Below, one piece after another: positions 6,324-12,588 of a stretch of DNA of 12,588 bases. Made by a program: the position numbers and the translations under genes. The DNA comes from Gammaproteobacteria bacterium. GTDB taxonomy: Bacteria; Pseudomonadota; Gammaproteobacteria; CAJXQU01. The notes under the pieces were generated by a model, which was not told the origin of the DNA, ran no database searches, and saw only the letters and a program-made list of their open reading frames with translations. Positions within the stretch are counted from its first letter, which is position 1, and each line of letters begins with the position of its first letter. The stretch is from assembly GCA_026984275.1 (NCBI GenBank), contig JALSSM010000233.1, positions 1-12,588 of the forward strand, read 5' to 3'.

Positions 6324-8587
6324 AGGGCATTTTTCCTTGGAAGTTTGTTTTTGGCTTCATTGATTGAGTGAACATTATTGTTTTCAATTTCGACGGGTAA
6401 CCGGATGACAACGCGACCACCCTGATCTTCATTATTTTCAACCAGTACCATGCCACCATGTTCTTCGACAATTTTTTTAACAATTGCCAGCCCAAGTCCA
6501 GTGCCGCTGGATTTAGTCGTGACATAAGGTTCAAAAATTTCACTGATCAGATCTTCCGGAAACCCGGTTCCATTGTCTATTATACGTATTTCGATCAGTT
6601 CTCGCCCTGATGTATGAATGGTTTTCGTCTGAAGATGAATTTCAGGCGTTGCAACCTCTTCTGTCGCCTCAATTGCATTTTTGAGAAGATTATTGAGTAT
6701 CTGTCTTAATCGATTGTGATCAGCCTCAATCAAAGGCAGGTTTTTTTCCAGATCCAGTTCAAGTTTTACTTTATGACCGAGCTGTTGATAGAGGGTAGAA
6801 ACCTCTTCGATCATAGGGTTGACGTTTAAAGGTTCTGGTTTGATTTGAGAAGGTCTGGCGTAATCAGAAAAAGTGTTAACCATGTCTTTCATAGTACCTA
6901 CTTGTTGAATAATTGTATTCGTAAGGCGATCCAGTGTATCTGCGTCCTTAGTCTTCATTTTTGAGAGATATTTATGACGAAGCCTTTCTGCAGATAACTG
7001 GATGGGAGTGAGTGGATTTTTGATTTCATGAGCAAGACGTCTGGCAACTTCACTCCATGCTGCATCTTTCTGTCCCTGAATTAACGCTGTGATGTCATCA
7101 AAAACAATCACGTGTCCTTCTTCTCCGGAGGAACTATCTAATGCCGTGCCACGACACATCAGAACCTGTCTTCCAGACGCTCCAAACAGGACAATTTGTT
7201 CCTGCCAGTCGTCTGAATGATGTAATAATTGAGGTTTGATCGACTCAAACAAGGTGAATAATTTTATTTGATTTTCTGGTATGTCATCTATCGTTCCACC
7301 GAGATAAGCATTCAGATCGGTTTCAAGAATCTGACTGGCACTGGCATTGGCTGTTTTTAAATTCAGGTTGGCATCAAAGGTCAGTACACCGGATGACAGT
7401 TTTCCTAAAACAGCTTGAAGATAAGTACGTTGTGAATCGAGTTCATGCTGAGCCGCTGCAATTTTCAGAGACATCTGGTTGAAGGATTTCACCAGAAAAC
7501 CAAGATCATCTGAACTGGAAACGGTGAGTTGCTTACCGTAATCACCTTGTGAGATCCTTCGGGTTCCTTCAGCAAGATCCTGAATAGGTGATGTTAACTT
7601 CCTTGCTGAATGGAATGCTGCCAGTACGGCACTAAAAATACTGAAAAGCAATACCAGAGTCAGTGTCATGGTAAAGCTGAGCTGTAGTGGTTTTCTTAAA
7701 TAAGCAAGTTCCTGATATTCCGCATACGCTGCCTGAACATTCTCTGCCAGTTCATTAATATGAGTGGAGATTGGATAGAGTGCCTGTAACATCCGCGTTT
7801 TATTATCCAGATTATTATTGGGGATTTTAACAACAGCCCTGATAAACAGGCCTGCATCACGAATCGGCTCAAGGCCAATATAATTACGGCCTTGTCGAAG
7901 TTGTAGTAGTGTGGATTTACCGGGAATGTTAGGAACAATATCAGTTCCTGCACTGCTAGAGGCAATTATTTTTCCTTTCCTGCTAAGAACTACCAGTTCC
8001 TCTGCTCCGTTTCTGACTCGTAAGTTATCCAGTTTTGAGGTGTCAAGATCCAGAGTGTTCATGACGGTGGTGTTGATTTCGCCCTGTAGATCACTCAGAT
8101 TGAGTGCAGAAATACTGATATCTGATTGACTGGATTCAGTCAGATCCTCTGCCATGTTCTCCGTCGTTTTGAGCAACTCACGCATACGTAAACCTAATGA
8201 TTCTTTACTTAATTCTAAGGAATCTGTCAGCGCTTTTTCGATACGAACATCGAACCAGTTATCGATACCTCGACGAATAAAGTCAGTGGAAAACCAGTAG
8301 ACAATCAGTAAAGGAATAATGGCCAGTAAAATAAAGGTTGTGACCAGTCTTAGTGTTAAACGTGAACCCGGTCTGTTTTCTTTAAGCTGTTCCAGCAAGC
8401 GTTTTATATTGCGACCAATTAAATAGATCAGTATTAGAAGGCCGATCGCATTGATCACCAGAAGCAGTGAATAAAGATTACTGAAATCTTCTGAATTATT
8501 GATGGCATTGCTCATAAATACCAGCGTCGCGAGCATCAATACGAAGACGAAAACAGTCAACACAAATGAATGTTTCGAATTGATCAT
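6320..8587 (-). CDS. ntrY: NtrY-family membrane sensor histidine kinase
   Basis: The sensor kinase partner of NtrX. From the ATG at 8587 it is 755 aa. Three N-terminal membrane helices (about 6-26, 39-59, 82-101) precede an extracytoplasmic sensing region (about 102-300) and a fourth helix (302-324). Then come HAMP (about 326-376), a PAS-like region (about 390-505), the dimerisation/phospho-acceptor domain with H520 in LAHEIKNPLTPIQ, and the ATPase with the N box (NRLRQILNNLLKNAIEA), DNGTGF and TGLGLAIVKK motifs. All catalytic signatures look intact. A GTG at 8602 would add five residues, but I prefer the ATG because it forms an ATGA overlap with the stop of the upstream gene, matching the ntrY-ntrX junction. 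In other proteobacteria NtrYX has been linked to nitrogen, redox and envelope control; the signal here is unknown. Confidence 0.92.
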   Translation of the reverse strand: MINSKHSFVLTVFVFVLMLATLVFMSNAINNSEDFSNLYSLLLVINAIGLLILIYLIGRNIKRLLEQLKENRPGSRLTLRLVTTFILLAIIPLLIVYWFSTDFIRRGIDNWFDVRIEKALTDSLELSKESLGLRMRELLKTTENMAEDLTESSQSDISISALNLSDLQGEINTTVMNTLDLDTSKLDNLRVRNGAEELVVLSRKGKIIASSSAGTDIVPNIPGKSTLLQLRQGRNYIGLEPIRDAGLFIRAVVKIPNNNLDNKTRMLQALYPISTHINELAENVQAAYAEYQELAYLRKPLQLSFTMTLTLVLLFSIFSAVLAAFHSARKLTSPIQDLAEGTRRISQGDYGKQLTVSSSDDLGFLVKSFNQMSLKIAAAQHELDSQRTYLQAVLGKLSSGVLTFDANLNLKTANASASQILETDLNAYLGGTIDDIPENQIKLFTLFESIKPQLLHHSDDWQEQIVLFGASGRQVLMCRGTALDSSSGEEGHVIVFDDITALIQGQKDAAWSEVARRLAHEIKNPLTPIQLSAERLRHKYLSKMKTKDADTLDRLTNTIIQQVGTMKDMVNTFSDYARPSQIKPEPLNVNPMIEEVSTLYQQLGHKVKLELDLEKNLPLIEADHNRLRQILNNLLKNAIEATEEVATPEIHLQTKTIHTSGRELIEIRIIDNGTGFPEDLISEIFEPYVTTKSSGTGLGLAIVKKIVEEHGGMVLVENNEDQGGRVVIRLPVEIENNNVHSINEAKNKLPRKNAL

Positions 8588-9159
8588 GGTTGGACTACCC
8601 ACTCATGCCAGCCACTTGATGCTCGCCATTCTGATGAAAGCCACGCTTGCAGGCGCATTGGTGGTGGTAGAGACTCAATATCAAGTCCTGTTCTAATTCG
8701 ACCAATTAGACGCTGATCTGGTTCGATATTTTTCTTTTCAGTAATAGGTAGTTTTGAGATTTTACCCAGTTTTGCCAGAGCATCATTCAGTGAGTTGAAA
8801 CTGAATTGATCGGATGTAGTGAGGTTAGTGAGTACATATTGATCACTCAGAGGATGATGCTCAAGTTGCATATAGTGCACATGTCTGACAATCTCCTTAT
8901 TCCAGATCAACTTTCTGGGTTGTTCAAATTCTATCTCGATATAAAAGGTTAAAGGAATGCCATTTTCCAGTGCTTCTGTGGTCTTTTCACCCAATTCATA
9001 TTCCAGATTGGCATTGACCACATAGATATCATTAACAATCTTTGAAGAGACTTTGTTGATTGTAATTTCCGCAGCATAAAGCTGAAAGAAACCAGATCCG
9101 GTCATCAGGATGGCCAGAATGATGACGAGTAGAAATTTATGCTTTAACCAGACAGGCAT
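8584..9159 (-). CDS. DUF4390-type exported protein
   Basis: A small exported protein that I assign to the DUF4390 family from its position between rsmB and ntrY, its size and its pattern; its function is not known to me. From the ATG at 9159 it has 191 aa: a basic start (MPVWLKHK), a hydrophobic stretch (about 9-27) and likely cleavage near LYAA-EIT (residues 27-33). The mature part looks beta-rich, with alternating segments such as IPLTFYIEIEFEQPRKLIW and a C-terminal PPPMRLQAWLSSEW block. The frame is open back to an ATG at 9207, with others at 9183 and 9171. I chose 9159 because it leaves a compact signal peptide and only a 23-base overlap with rsmB. A weak GGA lies seven bases upstream. 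Its consistent place next to ntrY suggests a link with envelope sensing; this is inference. Confidence 0.75.
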   Translation of the reverse strand: MPVWLKHKFLLVIILAILMTGSGFFQLYAAEITINKVSSKIVNDIYVVNANLEYELGEKTTEALENGIPLTFYIEIEFEQPRKLIWNKEIVRHVHYMQLEHHPLSDQYVLTNLTTSDQFSFNSLNDALAKLGKISKLPITEKKNIEPDQRLIGRIRTGLDIESLPPPMRLQAWLSSEWRASSGWHEWVVQP

Positions 9160-10450
9160 AGTAAAATCCATCCATCCCCTCATCTCCGGGCAAGATCTGT
9201 TTTCCAAAAGTCATACTGCGTCCCCATGGGGTTGTTATTTTACTTTCTGAAACATCTTTTTGTTGTGACAGGAACCACGCAATCTGATCCTGGTTTTCTT
9301 GCTTCAGAACCGAACAGGTAACATATACAAGCCTGCCGCCGCTGGCAAGTAATGGCCACAGTGCGGTCATGATGTTTCGTTGTGTTTTGACCAGTTTTTC
9401 TATGTCCTCAGGCTGACGATGAACTTTAATATCCGGATGTCTCCGGATAACGCCCGTGGCAGAACAGGGTGCATCGAGCAAAATACGATCAAAAAACTGC
9501 CCATCCCACCATTGATCGGTTTCCGAGACATCATGATCAATGATGTCAACCTTGTCAGTGAGTAATTCAAGGCGATTCAGAGTATCTTTGAGCAGCGCAA
9601 CCCTTTTTTCAGTGATGTCCACCGCAACCAGCCGATTCAAATTCGGTTCTGTTTCAAGAATATGGGCAGTTTTACCGCCAGGTGCAGCACAGGCATCAAG
9701 CACCTTAAGCCCTGGTTTCAGATCAATCAAAGTTGCAGCTTTTTGTGCGGCAAAATCCTGCACCGAGACTTTGCCTTGCATAAAACCTGGCAGGAGGGTT
9801 GGGTTCGTTGATTGTTGCAACTGAATTCCCTGCTGATCAACCTGATGAGTAGAGGTTTCAATACCCATATTTTTCAATGATGATAAATAATCATCACGTG
9901 TCCCTTTTAAGCGATTAACCCGGAGTGACATACCCGCTTGCTGGTTGTTGTTGGTTAGAATTGACTGCCAGTCATCGGGCCAGTTCTTTTTTATTTTTCC
10001 AATTAGCCAGTCGGGGTGGCTATATTTGGATTGATCTGACTTGTTTGCCAAAGATAGTAAGTGCTCACGTTGGCGGATCAGGTTACGTAAGATCCCATTC
10101 AGGAAGGAGGTGGCCCAGGGGCGTCCAGATTGTCGGGCGCATTCAACCGTACTTGAAACGGCAGCATGCTCAGGTGTGCGTAAATGACAAATTTGATAAG
10201 CACCTGTCAGGAGTAGCGCCTTGAGAATACTGTCTCGAGATTTCAATGGGCGACGGAGTAATGGTGAGATCAGGGCGTCTAATTGGTAGTACCAGCGTAG
10301 AACTCCATAACTTAATTCCTGGGCCAGTCCACGATCACGTGGATCGTCTAGTCGATCCAGTAATGGGGGGGCACAGTCGGAAAGAGAACGATGCTTAGTC
10401 AGAACGGTATCGACGATTTCTGCTGCAACCATTCGTGCATTATTTTTCAC
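9137..10450 (-). CDS. rsmB: 16S rRNA (cytosine-967-C5)-methyltransferase RsmB
   Basis: Methylates C967 of 16S rRNA using S-adenosylmethionine, in the cytoplasm during small-subunit assembly. The 437 aa have an N-terminal NusB-like RNA-binding domain (about 5-130) and a C-terminal Rossmann methyltransferase. Visible motifs are SLRVNR (175-180), the SAM-binding DACAAPGGKT (252-261), DAPCSATGVIRRHPDI (326-341) with C329, and VYVTCSVLKQEN (375-386) with the catalytic-type C379. The DAPCS and TCS cysteines are both needed in the two-cysteine RsmB/Nop2 mechanism. The first codon is a GTG three bases after the fmt stop, with no obvious Shine-Dalgarno. An ATG six codons later is an alternative, but the short basic leader resembles the one in E. 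coli RsmB. Its 3' end overlaps the next gene. Confidence 0.96.
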   Translation of the reverse strand: MKNNARMVAAEIVDTVLTKHRSLSDCAPPLLDRLDDPRDRGLAQELSYGVLRWYYQLDALISPLLRRPLKSRDSILKALLLTGAYQICHLRTPEHAAVSSTVECARQSGRPWATSFLNGILRNLIRQREHLLSLANKSDQSKYSHPDWLIGKIKKNWPDDWQSILTNNNQQAGMSLRVNRLKGTRDDYLSSLKNMGIETSTHQVDQQGIQLQQSTNPTLLPGFMQGKVSVQDFAAQKAATLIDLKPGLKVLDACAAPGGKTAHILETEPNLNRLVAVDITEKRVALLKDTLNRLELLTDKVDIIDHDVSETDQWWDGQFFDRILLDAPCSATGVIRRHPDIKVHRQPEDIEKLVKTQRNIMTALWPLLASGGRLVYVTCSVLKQENQDQIAWFLSQQKDVSESKITTPWGRSMTFGKQILPGDEGMDGFYYACLVKA

Positions 10451-10453
10451 CGC

Positions 10454-11410
10454 TTATTTAACCAGATCAATAAGGTTGGGGTTCGCATTAACAAAATCAG
10501 AGACAGAAACCTGACGTTTACCTGGCATTTGCAGAGATTTAATTCGCAAAACGCCATTTCCAGTGGCAATATCCAGTCCGTCACGGGAAAGGTTGATAAT
10601 ATCTCCGGCTGGCTTTTTCACTAATGTCGAGTCAGATTCCAGCACTTCTGCAGCCCATATCCTGACTTTCCCCCCAAACAATTCTGTATGGCAGACTGGA
10701 AATGGGTTAAAAGCACGAATCTTACGTTCAATGATTTGGGCGGGTTCCTGCCAGTTTATTTCAGCTTCTGCTTTTGTGATCTTAGCCGCATAGGTCACCT
10801 GAGCCTCATCTTGTTGCTCCGGGCTTGTTGATCCATTAGAGAGGGCTGGTAAGGACTCCAGTAAACATTCAGCACCAAGATCAGCCAGTTTGTCATGTAA
10901 AGTCTGAGCCGTATCTGTTTTTTCAATAGCACAGGACTTTTTAAGATACATTGGCCCACTATCCAGTGTTTCTGCCATTTGCATGATAGTGATCCCGGTT
11001 TCCTGATCACCGGCTTCAATGGCTCGCTGGATGGGGGCAGCACCACGCCAGCGTGGTAGTAAGGAACCATGAACATTAATACAGCCAAGGCGGGGTGTGT
11101 CCAGAATATCTTGTGGCAGGATCTGCCCAAAAGCGACAACAATTAACAAGTCCAGCTCAAGTGATCGCAAGGTTTCCAGTGTTGCTGGATCTCTGAATGA
11201 ATGGGGTTGCAAGATATTCAGATGGTGAGACTCGGCGATAATTTTTACAGCACTTTTCTGGACTTTCCGACCACGACCAGCCGGCCGATCGGGTTGAGTG
11301 AAGACAGCGACCAGATCATGTTGATCAGCCGTGATGAGCGATCTGAGAGAGACGGCAGCAAATTCAGGCGTGCCTGCAAAGGCAATTCTTAAGCGAGTTG
11401 AAGTCATCAT
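10454..11410 (-). CDS. fmt: Methionyl-tRNA formyltransferase
   Basis: Transfers a formyl group from 10-formyltetrahydrofolate to methionyl-initiator tRNA. The 318 aa agree with the family (E. coli about 315). The N-terminal formyltransferase fold begins with RIAFAGTPEFA and carries the signature HGSLLPRWRGAAPIQRAI (114-131). The catalytic triad seen in E. coli corresponds to N112, H114 (INVHGS) and D150 (TLDSGPM). The smaller C-terminal tRNA-binding domain occupies about 210-318. Two consecutive ATG codons (11410 and 11407) are possible starts, neither with a clear Shine-Dalgarno, so translation may depend on ribosomes coming from def, 23 bases upstream. Confidence 0.97.
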   Translation of the reverse strand: MMTSTRLRIAFAGTPEFAAVSLRSLITADQHDLVAVFTQPDRPAGRGRKVQKSAVKIIAESHHLNILQPHSFRDPATLETLRSLELDLLIVVAFGQILPQDILDTPRLGCINVHGSLLPRWRGAAPIQRAIEAGDQETGITIMQMAETLDSGPMYLKKSCAIEKTDTAQTLHDKLADLGAECLLESLPALSNGSTSPEQQDEAQVTYAAKITKAEAEINWQEPAQIIERKIRAFNPFPVCHTELFGGKVRIWAAEVLESDSTLVKKPAGDIINLSRDGLDIATGNGVLRIKSLQMPGKRQVSVSDFVNANPNLIDLVK

Positions 11411-11433
11411 AGAAGAATAAAGGTGTTAAGGGC

Positions 11434-11937
11434 TTAACTGGCCTGGCGAAGCTGTTTTTCCAGTTTTTTTCTGATCCGGTTACGTTTCAGCGATGAGAGG
11501 TAATCAACGAAAAGTTTGCCGTCCAGGTGATCAATCTCATGTTGAATACAAACAGCCAGTAAACCATCAACTTCCATTTCAATTGGCTTGCCATCCCGAT
11601 CCAGTGCACGCAGAGAGATCTTTTCTGCACGCTGAACAAGCTCAGTGACATCCGGCACAGAGAGACAGCCCTCTTCCATCTCTTCTTCACCTTCAAGCGA
11701 AATAATTTCCGGATTGATCAGAAAAAGTGGGGCGTCCTGATCAGAGCTGATATCAGTAACAAGAATTCTTTTCTGTACATTAACCTGTGTTGCAGCCAAG
11801 CCAATTCCCGGTGCGGCATACATTGTCTCAAGCATATCATCGAGCAGCCGATGTATAGAACTATCAACCTTATCAACCGGTTTAGCGATCAGTCGCAACC
11901 TGGGGTCTGGGTAATGAAGAATGTCGAGTACTGCCAT
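11434..11937 (-). CDS. def: Peptide deformylase
   Basis: Metallohydrolase that removes the N-formyl group from nascent proteins. The 167 aa contain all three signature motifs: GIGLAATQ (44-51), EGCLS (89-93, metal ligand C91) and QHEIDHLDG (132-140, metal ligands H133 and H137, catalytic E134). It is the first gene of the eight-gene minus-strand unit and pairs functionally with fmt, which adds the group that Def removes. ATG start at 11937 with only a weak AGG close upstream. The divergent intergenic region to the LysM gene probably holds the promoter of the whole unit. Confidence 0.98.
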   Translation of the reverse strand: MAVLDILHYPDPRLRLIAKPVDKVDSSIHRLLDDMLETMYAAPGIGLAATQVNVQKRILVTDISSDQDAPLFLINPEIISLEGEEEMEEGCLSVPDVTELVQRAEKISLRALDRDGKPIEMEVDGLLAVCIQHEIDHLDGKLFVDYLSSLKRNRIRKKLEKQLRQAS

Positions 11938-11944
11938 AAGCCTG

Positions 11945-12011
11945 TCAGGTAATTAAAGATGAGAGTAGTTTATCAAACTTCAGGTGAATTTTGGAGCCTG
12001 ACATTACCTGA
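11945..12011. repeat. TCAGG repeat array with a 9-bp inverted repeat
   Basis: TCAGGTAAT (11945-11953) is repeated exactly in inverted form as ATTACCTGA (12003-12011). Between them are a further TCAGGTGA on the plus strand (11980-11987) and a CCTGA on the minus-strand sense (11997-12001). Four TCAGG cores thus lie within 67 bases, two in each orientation, enclosing the putative def -10 element. They could be operator sites for a dimeric regulator; no protein is identified. Confidence 0.45.
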
Positions 12012-12158
12012 AAAGAGAACTTGTGCACGTTTCTTGCAAAGCAATTTGATTGATAAGGTTACAACAAGATTACTTAAGTTGATGATTATGTCATTTTACC
12101 GGTCTTAGAGATCAGGATAGTTATAGCCGACATATTTGTTGTAAATAGGTGATAGTCA

Positions 12159-12176
12159 ATTAAGGTTATTAAGGTA
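12159..12176 (+). repeat. Tandem 9-bp repeat over the LysM gene ribosome binding site
   Basis: ATTAAGGTT (12159-12167) is followed immediately by ATTAAGGTA (12168-12176). The AAGG of the second copy (12171-12174) is the Shine-Dalgarno sequence, seven bases from the ATG at 12182. The first copy places a second AAGG nine bases further upstream. Confidence 0.7.
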
Positions 12177-12181
12177 CTGAA

Positions 12182-12588
12182 ATGTATAAAAAAATATTTT
12201 ATTTTCTAATTATGTTTTGTCTTCCATTTACAGCTTTTTCAGCTAATGTTGAACTACGTTCAGATCATCCTGAAAAGTATGTGGTTAAAAAAGGTGACAC
12301 TTTATGGGACATTTCGGCTGCGTTTCTCAAAAGCCCCTGGTTATGGCCAGAGATCTGGCAGGTTAACCCACAGATACGAAATCCTCACCTGATCTATCCG
12401 GGCGATGTGCTGGAGCTGGCTTTTTGTGATGGTAAGCCCTGTTTAAAACTTGCCACAGGTGGACGCAATGTCAAACTTTCTCCGGGAATACGCTCGTCGA
12501 TAAATGATCATGCTATTCCTCCGATTCCTCTGGATGTCATCCGTCCTTTTCTATCCCGGCCTCGTGTTGTTGATCAGGACACACTGGA
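12182..12588 (+). CDS. tsaP: LysM-domain protein, probably TsaP (3' end beyond window)
   Basis: The first 135 residues of an exported peptidoglycan-binding protein; the frame is still open at the window end. A signal peptide covers about 1-20 (basic MYKK, hydrophobic core, AFS-A cleavage site). A LysM domain follows at about 32-78, starting YVVKKGDTLWDIS and ending LIYPGDVLEL, with the common WPEIWQVNP core. After it comes IPPIPLDVIRPFLSRPRVV (112-130), which I recall from the LysM proteins encoded next to def and dprA in Pseudomonas. The Pseudomonas member (PA0020, as I recall) is TsaP, which binds peptidoglycan and the type IV pilus secretin. The name rests on this neighbourhood and the visible N-terminal part; the C-terminal FlgT-like domain cannot be seen. 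ATG at 12182 has AAGG seven bases upstream. Confidence 0.8.
   Translation, partial: MYKKIFYFLIMFCLPFTAFSANVELRSDHPEKYVVKKGDTLWDISAAFLKSPWLWPEIWQVNPQIRNPHLIYPGDVLELAFCDGKPCLKLATGGRNVKLSPGIRSSINDHAIPPIPLDVIRPFLSRPRVVDQDTL

Larger units (their letters stand above)
11938..12181. promoter_or_regulatory. Divergent intergenic region between def and the LysM gene
   Basis: These 244 bases separate two divergent genes and must hold promoters for both. On the minus strand TGATAAACT (11975 down to 11967) resembles an extended -10 element, placing a start about 23 bases before def; the -35 is poor. On the plus strand I found no convincing promoter for the LysM gene. TTGTTG at 12136-12141 is a possible -35, but its -10 is weak. 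The region also holds an array of TCAGG repeats and a short tandem repeat, listed separately. Confidence 0.55.

Noticed and set aside
8588..8602. GTG start of ntrY at 8602
   Set aside because: The ATG at 8587 overlaps the preceding stop as ATGA, the same arrangement as the ntrY-ntrX junction, and five extra residues add nothing recognisable.
11425..11438. Palindrome GTTAAG-GG-CTTAAC between def and fmt
   Set aside because: A two-base loop is too tight for a stable hairpin and there is no T tract; it overlaps the def stop codon and is probably incidental.

Overview
The window looks like a gammaproteobacterial chromosome of moderate to AT-leaning base composition. Three things point there: 23S and 5S rRNA ends that read like the Escherichia coli ones, a ZapE and a TrkH that follow the E. 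coli proteins closely in length and motifs, and the block tsaP-like LysM gene / def / fmt / rsmB / trkA, which I recall as typical of Pseudomonas and related Gammaproteobacteria. The extra ntrY-ntrX pair between rsmB and trkA argues against an enteric. I cannot name the genus from sequence alone.

Layout. Bases 1-296 are the 3' end of a 23S rRNA gene. A 113-base spacer with two inverted repeats follows, then 5S rRNA (410-527) and a strong intrinsic terminator (541-569). zapE (635-1771) follows on the same strand, with a likely extended -10 promoter and a TTG start. Next is an unrecognised 71-codon gene (1847-2062) with its own promoter and a good ribosome binding site. From 11937 down to 2110 eight genes run on the minus strand as one tightly packed unit: def, fmt, rsmB, a DUF4390-type exported protein, ntrY, ntrX, trkA, trkH. 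Junctions are +23, +3, -23, -4, -4, +6 and -1 nt. Beyond def, divergently, a LysM protein gene (probably tsaP) starts at 12182 and runs off the window end.

The first three genes of the minus-strand unit act on translation: Def deformylates new proteins, Fmt formylates initiator tRNA, and RsmB methylates 16S rRNA. The rest concern the envelope and ion balance: an exported DUF4390 protein, the NtrY-NtrX two-component pair, and the TrkA-TrkH potassium uptake system. The nested stop/start signals imply a common transcript and translational coupling, so Trk expression is probably tied to both the sensor pair and the translation genes.

The most unusual observation is in NtrX. Its receiver domain and Fis-type DNA-binding end look intact, but the central AAA+ domain lacks the GAFTGA sigma-54 contact loop, has Gln-Asp where Walker B normally has Asp-Glu, and has lost one arginine of the arginine-finger region. 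It probably does not work as a classical sigma-54 activator. Lesser points are an array of TCAGG repeats around the putative def promoter, a tandem repeat over the tsaP ribosome binding site, the orphan 71-aa gene, and the hairpins in the 23S-5S spacer. I saw no mobile element, CRISPR array, tRNA or defence system, and most of the window is ordinary core genome.
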